Shown: positions 10,332 to 20,501, counted from the stretch's first letter. The stretch is DNA of 64,000 bases from Blastopirellula marina DSM 3645 (GCF_000153105.1 NZ_CH672376.1:3425148-3489147), one strand, 5' to 3'. Notes: a model not told the origin generated them from the sequence alone. Numbers and translations: made by a program.

Positions 10332-11318
10332 TTATTTCGGCTGTTCCATCGATTGATAGATTTTCGCCAACGGCAGGAGTATCGCTTCCAGGCGATTGAG
10401 ATATTCCCCTTCGGCAAGCTCCCCTTTCTGTTGACGGAGTTCGGCGAGTTGACGTTCAAGAGCGTCACGTTGCTCGCGCTGTTCTGCGGAGAGAACCAGC
10501 GCATCTTCTCCAGGGACAAGAATAAATTGGTTGGCGAAAGTACCGTCGGGCAAGGTCGCGTCTTTGGACCTCTTGATAAGGTGAATGCCGCGAAACCAAT
10601 CGGCCGGCGTCCCTTTGCCGTCGCCGTTGTCGTCGCCGTTGTCGTCGAGCAGCGAATGTTCGGTCGCTAAACGCGCGTCGGAGTCATAGTACTCTTGCGT
10701 TTGTTGGGCGGCGGCGAGCCAGGCTTCCAGCAGCGATGTTTGGCCATCTTTGTCGAGATCGCCGGCAGCGTCGCCGATTGCTTGGGAGAGGTATCCGCCA
10801 AAGCGAGCGAAGTTTTGCTCGTATCCGCTTTGAGTCGCCGCTAGGACAACCCGGTTCGCTTGGGCGAGCTCACTGACAAAAGGACCGCTAGCCGAGGCGC
10901 AGTTAATGATGGCCGTTCGACAAGAAAGAGGCGCCAGACGCTCGGCCAATTCGGTCGCCGTGATATCGGCGCCGCGGAGGTTGAATTTCGCTTTCTTGCC
11001 GTCAAACGTCCCGTGTCCAATCAGCACGACCCACAATGTCTCGGGAGGTTCTTTTGCGAGCGCAGCGAGCGTCTCGCGCAGGATCTCTCGATCTTCCTGC
11101 TTGGCGAGATCTGCGGAAGTGAGACCGATACACGTGAACGAACTCTCCCCTTTGGCGGTCGCTTCTTTCCAGCGATCGGCCCAGTTGGCGAACATTTCTG
11201 CGTACTGCGCTTCTCCCGGTTCGCCGACAACCACGATCACGGCAGTCGAAGGAGTCGGCTGGGCCGGCTCCGAATCGGCGCCAGACATCAGCGCACAGCA
11301 GGCGACAAACCACATCAT
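10332..11318 (-). CDS. Exported peptidase C13 / caspase-fold protein, module B
   Basis: I place the start at the ATG at 11318: it is preceded by AAGGA and begins 1 bp after the stop of the vWA gene (TAAGATG), whereas a longer reading would overlap that gene by 143 bp. This gives 328 residues. A short hydrophobic N-terminus (1-14) suggests export. The catalytic dyad pattern of clan CD is visible: a hydrophobic strand ending in IGHG (His102) and a second one ending in INCASASG (Cys140). Later comes a DLDKDGQTSLLE calcium-loop-like segment (187-198), an acidic DDNGDDNGDG stretch and a C-terminal coiled coil (about 275-320). It is the last gene of module B. Legumain/caspase-type peptidases cut after Asn or Asp/Arg; the substrate here is unknown. 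Confidence 0.78.
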   Translation of the reverse strand: MMWFVACCALMSGADSEPAQPTPSTAVIVVVGEPGEAQYAEMFANWADRWKEATAKGESSFTCIGLTSADLAKQEDREILRETLAALAKEPPETLWVVLIGHGTFDGKKAKFNLRGADITATELAERLAPLSCRTAIINCASASGPFVSELAQANRVVLAATQSGYEQNFARFGGYLSQAIGDAAGDLDKDGQTSLLEAWLAAAQQTQEYYDSDARLATEHSLLDDNGDDNGDGKGTPADWFRGIHLIKRSKDATLPDGTFANQFILVPGEDALVLSAEQREQRDALERQLAELRQQKGELAEGEYLNRLEAILLPLAKIYQSMEQPK

Positions 11319-11319
11319 C

Positions 11320-13698
11320 TTAGGCAAGTCCTTTCCATCGTCGAATTCCCCATTCCGATACCAACAGACCAACCGCCAGCAGAAAAACAGCCCAAGTGTG
11401 CCAAACCGCGTGAACTTTTGGTTCGACGATCGGAATGTCTCGTTCCGACAAGGTCCGCACAAAATTGTCCAGGTCGGCTAGATCGACGACTTCCCCGCCT
11501 GACTGCTGGGCGATCGTTTCTAGAAAGTCGCGATTCGGTTTCAAGGTCAGGAATTCTTCGCCGGCCGGTTCCGATACCCAACCGGTTGCCGTTTGTTGGA
11601 TTTCGCTGCCGTCGGGATTCCGAGCGGTCACCAGAGCGCGATACGCGCCCGGCGTGCGAGGAACGTAGTTGGCCGCATATTGCCCAGACACAGCATCCTT
11701 CGCTGCGGCGGTCAGCGTCAGCGTCTCCCCGTCCGGCGTGCTGACCTCGATCGTCACGCTGGCGTTGTCGAGCGGTTTGAAATTCTCGTCGTTAACCTCA
11801 ACGGCGATCTCGATCGGACGACTGGGATCGGCTTGCTGGCGAACCGCTTCGACCTTCACTCGCTGCGGAACGTCCCCCACTAGCCAGCGAACGGTCTGTC
11901 GCCAGGCTTTTTCGAGATCCTCGTTGTCGGGGGATTTTTGGTGCAATTTCCAACGCCACAAGTCGCCCATCAGCATCGCCGCCGTTCGTCCTTTTCCAAA
12001 TCGCTGGGTGACCAGCACGGGACGCGTCTCGCCTTGTTCGAGCGGCGCCGTCAACAACTGGGTCGCCCCCGGCTTGAGCGCGCCGACCGCATTCAGCGAG
12101 CGTAGTCGCGGCATCTCTTCCAGACGTTGCGCTTCTTCCTGCTCAGTCGCGCGGACGCGTACCCACGGTTCTAACAAGCCTTCGCGGGTCATCTCCAACG
12201 CAAACTCGGCTTGTTGCGGCGGTTTGGCGACGGCCGTTAGGTAGATCGGCAGCAGTTCGCCGATCGGCGTGCGATGGTAACCCCCTTCGCTGAACGACTC
12301 GATTCCGCCGAGCATCAAAAAGCCGCCGCCGCGGAGGCTGACGAAGTCTTGAACGAGCGACTTTTGATCCTGCGTAAAGAAGTCCGCTTCTAGATCGTCC
12401 AAGATCAGCGCGTGATACTCGAACAATTCGTCCGGCGATTTGGGAAAGCCGCCGGTTAACTCGCCCTGTTCAAGCTTTCCTACGCGCAGCAGCACCGCTT
12501 CGTCGTACTGTTCGACCTGCTCTTTCTGTTCGTCATCCGAGTTGGTGAAGATTCGGTTGGCGTTGGAGTCCTTATCGCGAAATTGAAATTTGGGCTCTCG
12601 TTTGGCGATGCGGACCAATGCGTCAAGTTTAATCTCGTCATCTCCGGCCAGCGCGCGATTCAAAAACTTGAATTCCCAGTTCGGTCGCCCTGACACGTAG
12701 AGCACTTTGTATGGGCCCTGACCTCGGTCGACGACCACCATTCGATTGTTGTTGAGCAGCGTCGCTTCGGAGCTTTTGCCCGTATCTTCAAACAATCCGG
12801 TCTCCGATTTCGCGAAGGCGCGGACCTGGTAAAAGAGAACTCCTCGCTGCGTCGGCTTGACCTGAAACCGGACCGAGAAGATTTGATCGTCGCGAATATC
12901 GCTGACCGTTTGCGTTTGCAGACGCTCTCCCTTGTCGTCGAGCAGTTCGACCTCGACCGACTTGCCGGCGAACCCAGCCCCTTCAATCTCGGCGGTAAGA
13001 GTGACCGGAGCGGCCTCGAAGTTGGTTTGACTTGCCGTCACCCGCCGCACGCCGATATCGTTGGCGGTTTGTTCGGCGCCCAGGATCACAGGAAAGATCG
13101 GCGGAAATTGGCTCCAGTCGATATTCGCCTCAGAAAGATCGGTTGCATTGCCGTCCGTAAAGAGCAGGATGCCGGCGATCGGCCGCTCGGCGTAACGATC
13201 GGCTACGGCGGAGAGTGAACTCACCATCGACGAAGACTCGCCGGCGGCGGCGAACTCTTGAAAATCGGCGACCGGAGCGAGTTGGTCGTCAAACTCGTAG
13301 CGACGGACGTCAAACTCTTGCCCCAAGCGAACTTGCCAGGCTTCGCTGCGATCGAGCCGCGCCTTCAGAAGGTCGGCCCGCGTCTTTGACTGACCGCGAT
13401 CGGAAACCTGCAGACTTTGCGAGCGGTCGGCGAGAATCGCGAACAGATTAGCGCCGGGAACCGGTTTCGATTCGCTCCGCATCGGCTCGACCAAGATCAT
13501 CGCCAACAGGGCGATCGCCAGAGTTTTCAGTGCGGCGCAGCTTAGCTTCAACCACAACGGCGCTGCGATCGTGCGATACGCCCAGACGATCAGTAAGAAC
13601 AGAGCGCCCCCGAGCAACCAGGCAGGAACCAACCAGTGTTGATCCGCCCAAACGTTCGGCCACTCAAGAATAAACTGCTCGCGAATCCAATCGCTCAT
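11320..13698 (-). CDS. vWA-domain membrane protein with Ig-like tail, module B
   Basis: 792 residues. Two N-terminal membrane helices (about 24-42 and 50-70) precede a vWA-type domain whose MIDAS reads DRSQS at 91-95. The rest is a glutamine-amidotransferase-like region with the segment LGGIESFSEGGYH, a beta-sandwich at about 640-720, and a C-terminal helix at about 763-783. It overlaps the upstream coiled-coil gene by 4 bp (ATGA) and is followed 1 bp later by the C13 peptidase. It is the paralogue of the 753-residue protein of module A, but here it lies after, not before, the coiled-coil gene. Probably anchored with its domains outside the cytoplasm. Confidence 0.85.
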   Translation of the reverse strand: MSDWIREQFILEWPNVWADQHWLVPAWLLGGALFLLIVWAYRTIAAPLWLKLSCAALKTLAIALLAMILVEPMRSESKPVPGANLFAILADRSQSLQVSDRGQSKTRADLLKARLDRSEAWQVRLGQEFDVRRYEFDDQLAPVADFQEFAAAGESSSMVSSLSAVADRYAERPIAGILLFTDGNATDLSEANIDWSQFPPIFPVILGAEQTANDIGVRRVTASQTNFEAAPVTLTAEIEGAGFAGKSVEVELLDDKGERLQTQTVSDIRDDQIFSVRFQVKPTQRGVLFYQVRAFAKSETGLFEDTGKSSEATLLNNNRMVVVDRGQGPYKVLYVSGRPNWEFKFLNRALAGDDEIKLDALVRIAKREPKFQFRDKDSNANRIFTNSDDEQKEQVEQYDEAVLLRVGKLEQGELTGGFPKSPDELFEYHALILDDLEADFFTQDQKSLVQDFVSLRGGGFLMLGGIESFSEGGYHRTPIGELLPIYLTAVAKPPQQAEFALEMTREGLLEPWVRVRATEQEEAQRLEEMPRLRSLNAVGALKPGATQLLTAPLEQGETRPVLVTQRFGKGRTAAMLMGDLWRWKLHQKSPDNEDLEKAWRQTVRWLVGDVPQRVKVEAVRQQADPSRPIEIAVEVNDENFKPLDNASVTIEVSTPDGETLTLTAAAKDAVSGQYAANYVPRTPGAYRALVTARNPDGSEIQQTATGWVSEPAGEEFLTLKPNRDFLETIAQQSGGEVVDLADLDNFVRTLSERDIPIVEPKVHAVWHTWAVFLLAVGLLVSEWGIRRWKGLA

Positions 13699-16600
13699 TC
13701 ACTGCTCCCCAAGCGTTCGTAATAGCGACGAACGGCATTCTCGTATTGCGCAGGAACAGGATCTTTGTCGATCGGAACCCTCGCGTCGTCGGCGGTCCGC
13801 TTGAGCAGCTCTTCCGCGACTCGGTTTTGGAGTCGGGTCAACGGTTTGGAGATCTTTTCCTGGATGATGTCCCACTGCGGCGCTTCGGACTGACCCTTGA
13901 TCTCACGACGAATCTCGCGGGCTTCATCCCGAATGCGAGCCGCTTCCGCTCGCAGTTGCGGATCGTCAACGATCTCTTCGACATCACGAAGCCGATCGGA
14001 CCAGTCGATGAAATCATCGCCGGAAAAAGGAGAATTCGGCTGAAAGCCCCCCTGCTGTAAGAACCGATCCAGTCCGCCGCCAGGCGATGCGTCCTGACTG
14101 CCCGACTGACCTTGTCCTGGTTGTTGTCCTGGTTGTTGTCCTGGTTGTTGTCCTGGTTGTTGTCCTGGTTGTTGTCCTGGTTGTTGTCCTGGTTGTTGTC
14201 CTGGTTGTTGGCCCGGTTGTTGGCCTGGTTGTTGGCCCGGTTGTTGGCCCGGTTGTTGGCCCGGTTGTTGGCCCGGTTGTTGGCCCGGTTGTTGGCCCGG
14301 TTGTTGGCCCGGTTGTTGGCCCGGTTGTTGGCCCGGTTGTTGTTCACCTGGTTCGCCGGATGGTTGCGTCTCTTGCGGTGGCTGTTCCTCTCGATTTTGG
14401 CCGGGTTGGTTCGGCTCGCGTCCTGCGGCGCGGGTGATCTCTCCTTCAAGGTCTTCGTTCAGTTGCTCGAGTTCACGCAATGCTCGCCGCAGCGTTTCGG
14501 TCTCGTCCCCGAGAATCTGCTCGGCGGCCTGCTGGACTCCTTCGGCAAGTTGACCGATGCTCTCCCGCGCTTGCGCTTCCTGTCGGATCGAGTCTTCCAA
14601 AAATCCGCGCCGCAGCGAAGACTCGGCGGCGTCGAGCGCTTTCTGCGGATCTGTCTTGCGGGTGTCGCGGATCGATTCGTAAAGTTTTTCGGCCAACAGC
14701 GGTTGCGAATCCTCGGCCTCTTCGATCGTTTCTCGCATCTGATTCAAGAGCTGCTCCAGCCGCTGCTGTTGCTCGCCAAGTTGCGATTGCGTCTCTTCAC
14801 GTTGCCCCGATTCGCGCAGCGAGTTTTCCTCTTCTTCGCCGCCGCTACGGAGTTGCTCGAGCTGTTCCGCCAGTTTTTCTTCTTCCTGCATCAGATCTTC
14901 CGCTTGCTGTTGCAGATCGCGGACCTGTTGCTGAAATTCTCCGGATGAGCGTTTTTGAAATTCATCTTGCAACTCGTTGAGTTCGCTCTGAGCGCGAGTT
15001 CCGGCGTTTGCGGCCTGCGTGACCATCTGTTCTTGCAACGCATCAACCGACTGTCGGACGTTTTCACGCGCCTCTTCCAATTGCTGGCGTTGCTCGGCCA
15101 TCCGCTCCTGATTTTCAGGCTCCTCCATTCGCTGCTGCAACTCTTCGGTATCGCGGAGAATCTCCTCTTGTTCTTCCCGTAAGCGTTTCAGCTGTCGCTC
15201 GGCCTCGGCGCGCTCTTCCGCAGTCTCGGCCGCTTCAAGCGCCCCTTGCTGTTCTTTGATCCGTTCGTTGAGGTCGTTTTGTCGCTGCGAAAGTTCCTTC
15301 AACCGGTTCAGAATCTGCCGATCTTCGCGGGCCTCTTGCTGTTGCTCGGTTTGGGCCTGCTCTTGTTGGGCATAGCGGTTTTCGTCTTCCTTCAGCTGCA
15401 ACTGCTGTAGTTGTTGCTGCGAACGACTGCTCTGCGATTGCTGAGACTGACTGGACTGCTGCGATTGGCTCGACTCGACGACCTCGTGTTCGCGTGCTCG
15501 CAGGCGGAGCAAACTTTGATAGGCGGCTTGTTCGTGACCAAGCGCCGGCTGAAGTTCCGATATTTTGGGCCCGCCTGCCGCCGCTTCCAGGGTAGAAATC
15601 GCTTGCAGCATCGACTTTTTCACCTGCCCGACATGCTCGAGCGACTGCGAATCTTGCAGATTTTGCTCTAATTCGGCGACGAGAGCGAGCGCCTCTTGTT
15701 GCGATTCGACTAGCAGTTGCAGGTCGCCGCTAAACTGTGATGTTGGTTGGTCGCGACTCTCGCGACGAATCACTTTCCAGGTCGCGTTGATGATTTGCTT
15801 TTGCAGTTCGGCCAGCTCTTGCGCCTGCTCGGCGTTCCGGCCCCCTTGTTGTTGCTGCTGTTGCTGCGAGCCTTCCGGGGGTTGGTCTCCTTGGCGAAAG
15901 ATTTCCTCGAAGGGGCGAACCTCGGCGAAGAAGAGATCGCTGGACGTTCGGCGACTCTCGCCGCTGGGACCAATGTCTTCGGCCCAGAAGTACCACGAAA
16001 GAAGTTGATCCGGCTCGGCGTCCAACTCCTCAAAAGCCAGCAGATGCTCGGCCTGAATCCGATCTTTGGTCGGAAACTCTTCACCGAGCAGTACTTCGCG
16101 CTCGAGCTTGCCGGGAATCGAATAGCTGACGCCGACGCGCTGGAGACCAAAGTCGTCCCAAGCGGAAGCGGCCAAATCAACTTCCTCGATCGGAGACACC
16201 TCCATGTCGCGGGCCGGCTGAGCGAGCTTGATATCGGGAGGGCGATTCGCAATCATGACGACACGAAAATCGGCCGGATGCTTGTCGGTTCGCCCTGCGT
16301 CGTCGGTCAATCGCAGCGCCAGTTGACGGGACCTATCGACGACAAACGTCACCGCATAGGTCAGCGGATCGGCTGGGTCGATCTCGAGCGCGAGAATTTC
16401 TTCCCCGGCTTTCGTCTCTTCGACAAACTGGGCGCTGACCAGCGGTTTGTTGACGTGACACAAAATGGTCAACTCGGTCCCTTCGACTGCCGAAACGCGG
16501 CGCGTATCCTGCACTAACTTTTCGGCTTGGCCAGTGTAGCTGGGGAAGACCAGCTTGGCGTCTGCCTGCAGCAGCTGCGGATACTCAAAGACTGTCACTG

Positions 16601-17417
16601 CATAATCGGGCGTGACTTGATCGCCGAAGGCGACCCGATAACGGAGCGGCTCGGCGACGGCGGCGATTCGTCCGCCGAACAACGGATCATCCAGCGATTG
16701 CGACATCGCGACGGAATGCTCTTGGCCATCCTGCGTCGTATATCGAAGCGTCGCTTCCGGCGGCAAGCGATCGGCGAACCGCGCAAGCACCAGCAGACTA
16801 GCTCCCTTCTCGACTTCGGTGTCGCCAGGTTCAATGCTTGCTTCGTATTCGGTTCCGCTTAGCACCACGTCGCCAAATTGGAGGGTTGCGTCAGGATTTT
16901 TCGCAATCAGGTCGACGTTGAGCGATTGAAGTGCGGCGACAGCGACGATTAACAGCACGCAGCCGCTCACCGCCCAACAGCGCGCCATCCCCATCTGCGT
17001 GCGGGAGATCAAGTTTCGCCAGTCGTGACGCAGCGCATGGTGCAGCGACTTATCCACAACGGCGCGTTGTAAATAGCCCAAACCTTGCGTCGAAACATGC
17101 GGGTCCTGCTCGACCGCGGTCAATAAGGCCGAGTTGAGTTGCGGGAACCGCGTTTCAATCTGCTGCGCCAAGCGGCGCACGTTCCTCCCCGAGGCGATGC
17201 CGACGATCATCGCGACAAGCGAACCGACCACCGCCGTGATCATGGCGAGCGGTATTATCCCTTCTACCACCAGGCCGTAGTATTTGCTGATCCCATACAC
17301 GACGCCTAATAGCGCCGCGATCGAAAGCAGGACGAACCCCACGCCGCACCAGATGCGAAAGAGACGTAACCGCCGGGCGACGCCTTGCAATTGGCCATTG
17401 AGCTGACGATCCATCAT
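13695..17417 (-). CDS. Giant coiled-coil membrane protein (DUF4175-like) with QQPG repeat, module B
   Basis: 1240 residues. N-terminal helices at about 20-45 and 50-75 and a third at about 145-165 anchor it; beta-rich domains fill about 180-500. From about 520 to 990 it is a Q/E/R-rich coiled coil with many LQQ and EEA heptads. Next comes a pure QQPG tandem array (about 1026-1101), then a structured, charged C-terminus. Both ends overlap neighbours by 4 bp (BatA/vWA upstream, vWA downstream). It corresponds to the truncated protein at the left window edge. The long coil plus proline-rich spacer suggests a structural or scaffolding part spanning the envelope (inference). Enzymatic motifs were not seen. 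Confidence 0.85.
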   Translation of the reverse strand: MMDRQLNGQLQGVARRLRLFRIWCGVGFVLLSIAALLGVVYGISKYYGLVVEGIIPLAMITAVVGSLVAMIVGIASGRNVRRLAQQIETRFPQLNSALLTAVEQDPHVSTQGLGYLQRAVVDKSLHHALRHDWRNLISRTQMGMARCWAVSGCVLLIVAVAALQSLNVDLIAKNPDATLQFGDVVLSGTEYEASIEPGDTEVEKGASLLVLARFADRLPPEATLRYTTQDGQEHSVAMSQSLDDPLFGGRIAAVAEPLRYRVAFGDQVTPDYAVTVFEYPQLLQADAKLVFPSYTGQAEKLVQDTRRVSAVEGTELTILCHVNKPLVSAQFVEETKAGEEILALEIDPADPLTYAVTFVVDRSRQLALRLTDDAGRTDKHPADFRVVMIANRPPDIKLAQPARDMEVSPIEEVDLAASAWDDFGLQRVGVSYSIPGKLEREVLLGEEFPTKDRIQAEHLLAFEELDAEPDQLLSWYFWAEDIGPSGESRRTSSDLFFAEVRPFEEIFRQGDQPPEGSQQQQQQQGGRNAEQAQELAELQKQIINATWKVIRRESRDQPTSQFSGDLQLLVESQQEALALVAELEQNLQDSQSLEHVGQVKKSMLQAISTLEAAAGGPKISELQPALGHEQAAYQSLLRLRAREHEVVESSQSQQSSQSQQSQSSRSQQQLQQLQLKEDENRYAQQEQAQTEQQQEAREDRQILNRLKELSQRQNDLNERIKEQQGALEAAETAEERAEAERQLKRLREEQEEILRDTEELQQRMEEPENQERMAEQRQQLEEARENVRQSVDALQEQMVTQAANAGTRAQSELNELQDEFQKRSSGEFQQQVRDLQQQAEDLMQEEEKLAEQLEQLRSGGEEEENSLRESGQREETQSQLGEQQQRLEQLLNQMRETIEEAEDSQPLLAEKLYESIRDTRKTDPQKALDAAESSLRRGFLEDSIRQEAQARESIGQLAEGVQQAAEQILGDETETLRRALRELEQLNEDLEGEITRAAGREPNQPGQNREEQPPQETQPSGEPGEQQPGQQPGQQPGQQPGQQPGQQPGQQPGQQPGQQPGQQPGQQPGQQPGQQPGQQPGQQPGQQPGQQPGQQPGQQPGQGQSGSQDASPGGGLDRFLQQGGFQPNSPFSGDDFIDWSDRLRDVEEIVDDPQLRAEAARIRDEAREIRREIKGQSEAPQWDIIQEKISKPLTRLQNRVAEELLKRTADDARVPIDKDPVPAQYENAVRRYYERLGSSE
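14115..14342 (-). repeat. 19-copy 12-bp tandem repeat encoding QQPG
   Basis: Nineteen in-frame 12-bp units, each coding Gln-Gln-Pro-Gly. Read on the plus strand, units 1-8 are TCCTGGTTGTTG; unit 9 is GCCCGGTTGTTG; unit 10 is GCCTGGTTGTTG; units 11-19 are again GCCCGGTTGTTG. The protein repeat is perfect while the DNA falls into two homogeneous blocks, which points to recent unit-by-unit expansion by slippage. Copy number probably varies between strains, always in frame. Open frames on the other strand across the array are shadows. Confidence 0.97.
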
Positions 17418-19522
17418 GCGAGGTCTCCCATGACCTGAACAGGTTGACGACTTCTACGAGCTGCGAGCCATGTTTCGACCCCCAACAAGATCAGCACGGC
17501 GACGATGAGCCACTTCCAGATCTTCTGACGGTTTTCAAGTTCGAGATCGCGGAGCTGTCGCATCCGATCGAGCTGCGTGGTTTGCGACGGCGCAGCGCCT
17601 AGCGCGATATCAAACTGCTCCAGCCGCTGGAGATCGAGCGGATCGGTTTCGCTTTCGCTATCTGCGACATTGACCGCAAACTTTGTTTCCTGACCTTCGT
17701 CCAGCAGCGAGTAGATGCCGGGAACAAGGGTCGCCGCGAAAACGGTATCTTGCTCAGCCAATTCTATCTTGTCGCCAGTCGGCGTTTGCACGACTCGTTT
17801 CCCTAGGGCTGTCGGCAACGGTACAGGTTGATTGACGACGTACGATTGCGACGCGAGACGCCCTTTGGCGGCCAGTTCCAACCAACGTGACAGCAACGGT
17901 AAAAACTTGGTGGAAAGCGCCAATTGACTATCCGCGCGACTCCAACCGGCGCTCATCACGTACAACGTTCCCTCGCCGCGCTGGATCGACCACAATGCAG
18001 GCGTATCATCACTGAAACGTGCGATGACAGCGGCGCCTTTAACCTCGTCCAGGTTAACTTGTCGATGCCGCCAGAACCGAATCTTCGTGAAATCGTTGTA
18101 GCGGGCGCCCGCGAACGGAACGAACAGCGGATGCTGGAAATCAACATATCCCAGCAGAGCGAATGAATCTTTCGCCGCGCTATTCTGGTCGCTGGGCGGC
18201 AAAAGTTGGACCCCGCCTAACCAGGCGCCCATTTCACGGACCATGTCGTCGCTGCTAAGTACGACCAGCGCGTCTCCTCCTTGCTCTAAAAACTTGTTGA
18301 CGCCATCTTGCTGCGTCTGGCTCAGCGAGTGAGCGATCACTGCGAAGTAGGGGGCCGCGTCAATCTCCCAGTTCGGCATTGCTTCGGTCTCGACTGCCGC
18401 GATTTCTATTTTGCGAGCAGGGGTTTCGTCGAAGGCTCGGCTGAGATAGAACCGCATCTGTTCAGGATCGTCTGCTGCGTCTGAGCCAAAATAGGCCAGG
18501 CTGATTTGTTCCTGAACTGCGGGGACCTGATAAAAGGTATTGTCGAAGTCGAGCCCCGGTCCGTCGCCGCGAAGCAGCAAGCGATCGGGCGACGAGCTGC
18601 CGATCTCCAACGGAACGTCCAAGACCAGGCTTTCGCCTGGCGGCACATAAAACGAAACAGGCCGCGATCGATCTTCGGCGCCGTCTTTCCAGACGACCTC
18701 GAACTGTTCGATCTGGGAACCGGCGACGTTTCGGACGCGAACGCGCGGAACTCGCTCGCCGTCGGTCTCTTCCTCTTGCGACGCGATAAGACGGACACGA
18801 GCGTTCGAGATGTCAGCGGGAATGACGTTGTGAACCTCCAAACGGACCGACTCGGGCCATTGGCTTGTCTGTAACGCATCCAATTGCGAGCCGGCCTGCA
18901 CGTCGCCTACCAGAACGATCTGCAGCGCGGCGTGCGTTTGGTGCAGGTCGTCAGCGGATTCCAATCGCTCGGCCACGCCGAGCAAAGCGGATCCTAAATC
19001 GCTCGCTCCCCAGGTAGGCGATAGTTCGGCCAGTTTGTTGCGAACCAGTTGACGACGTTGGTTTTGATCAAACCCGGCCAAGCTCTCCGGCGCAACGAGC
19101 ATTTCCAGCTTTTCGTCAAAGGCGAACAACGAGACTTCGTCGGTCGGTTCGAGTCCGTCGATTACTTCCTTCGCCGCGGTGATCGCATCGTCCCAGACCG
19201 CGCCTCGACGCATGCTGGCGCTGTGATCGACCAGGATCGCCACATGCCGCTGCGGCGCGTCGCTGAGTGATAATTCGGCCTGGGTCCGGAAATAGGGGCG
19301 CGTGAAGGCAAACGCTAACAGCAAGATCGCCAGCGCTCGCAACAGCAGCAGCAACCATTCATCCAACCGACTGCGGCGCGTTAACCGCGGCGGCGAAGGC
19401 TGAAGAAACATCAGCGAACTAAATTCGTACCGAGCTTTGGGCGTCCGCCGGATCAAGTGAAACAACAGCGGCGCCGCGATGGTCAACGCACCCAGCAGAA
19501 ATGCTCCGTACAGCAAACTCAT
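17414..19522 (-). CDS. BatA-domain/vWA membrane protein, module B
   Basis: 702 residues, the same length as its module A paralogue. N-terminal BatA domain: membrane helix 5-23, FHLIRRTPKAR, second helix about 55-73. The vWA MIDAS DHSAS is at 99-103, with later threonine and aspartate positions present (GASDLGSAL; VLVGDVQAG). A beta-rich region follows and a C-terminal helix lies at about 674-690. It overlaps the DUF58 gene upstream and the coiled-coil gene downstream by 4 bp each. Expected to be a membrane partner through which the MoxR ATPase acts on an envelope target; the target is not known. Confidence 0.88.
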   Translation of the reverse strand: MSLLYGAFLLGALTIAAPLLFHLIRRTPKARYEFSSLMFLQPSPPRLTRRSRLDEWLLLLLRALAILLLAFAFTRPYFRTQAELSLSDAPQRHVAILVDHSASMRRGAVWDDAITAAKEVIDGLEPTDEVSLFAFDEKLEMLVAPESLAGFDQNQRRQLVRNKLAELSPTWGASDLGSALLGVAERLESADDLHQTHAALQIVLVGDVQAGSQLDALQTSQWPESVRLEVHNVIPADISNARVRLIASQEEETDGERVPRVRVRNVAGSQIEQFEVVWKDGAEDRSRPVSFYVPPGESLVLDVPLEIGSSSPDRLLLRGDGPGLDFDNTFYQVPAVQEQISLAYFGSDAADDPEQMRFYLSRAFDETPARKIEIAAVETEAMPNWEIDAAPYFAVIAHSLSQTQQDGVNKFLEQGGDALVVLSSDDMVREMGAWLGGVQLLPPSDQNSAAKDSFALLGYVDFQHPLFVPFAGARYNDFTKIRFWRHRQVNLDEVKGAAVIARFSDDTPALWSIQRGEGTLYVMSAGWSRADSQLALSTKFLPLLSRWLELAAKGRLASQSYVVNQPVPLPTALGKRVVQTPTGDKIELAEQDTVFAATLVPGIYSLLDEGQETKFAVNVADSESETDPLDLQRLEQFDIALGAAPSQTTQLDRMRQLRDLELENRQKIWKWLIVAVLILLGVETWLAARRSRQPVQVMGDLA

Positions 19523-20501
19523 GACGAGCCTCCTGCCGGCCTTCTTTGCCGAACGGCGCCGCGACCTCGTTTCATGCGATCGGCAAGCAGATCAAAGAGG
19601 ATCAACTCGAGCGGTCGATCGATCGAGATTTGATGCAATTCAATCCCCAGCTGATTGCAAATCGTCTGCACCGCGCCGGCATGTTCTTGAAACGCCGACA
19701 GATAGTTTTCTCGTGCGGCGTCGGGATCAATGTAAAGGTCGCGTCCCGATTCGATGTCGTGAAACATCGCCGGCTTATCGAAGCGGAAATCGATTTCTCG
19801 TGGATCCAACACGCGAAGGAGAATGACTTCGTGCCCTCGCGTCCGTAGGTAGCTAAGATTCTTTTGGAGCGATCCAATCGGCGTAAGCAAATCCGAGATC
19901 AGGACAACCACTCCCCGCTTGGCGACGGTCGCGGCGACCTGCTCTAGCGGCTTCTCAATATTGGTCGCCGTGCCGGCGGGTGCGCGTTCCAAGCTCATCA
20001 TCAGTTGGTGAATTTGCCCAGGACGAAACCGAGGAGGTATCAGGTCAAGGATCGTCTCGTCGAATGTCAGCAAACCGACCGCGTCACGCTGCAGCGAGAG
20101 GAAGTAGGCGATCGTCGCCGCCGCCGTCTTCGCATAGTCGGCCTTGTTGTAGCCAACGGTGCCGTAGGTCATCGAACGACTCAGATCCACCAGCAAATGG
20201 CAGCGCAGATTCGTCTCGTCCTCAAAGCATTTGATGAAATAACGGTCGGACCGCGCAAAGAGCTTCCAATCGAGAAAGCGAGGATCATCCCCCGGTGAGT
20301 ATTGGCGATATTCGGTAAACTCGACCGAAAACCCGTGATAGGGCGAACGATGCAGTCCTGATAAAAAACCTTCGACAATCGCCCGCGCGCGGAGTTCGAG
20401 GTTCTTCATTCGCATTAACGAACCGGGATCGATGAACGAAGATTTTTTTCGTCCCGCGCCGGTGTTGGATCCGTTTTCCATGGGAATGGATGCGCTGCTC
20501 A

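Noticed and set aside
11319-11462. Extended start of the C13 peptidase
   Set aside because: The extra residues lie in the vWA gene's coding region in another frame; the ATG at 11318 has AAGGA and a signal-like N-terminus.
14087-14948. Open frames on the plus strand across the QQPG array (V/L-rich)
   Set aside because: They mirror the minus-strand repeat and coiled-coil gene; the amino acid pattern comes only from the repeat in other frames.
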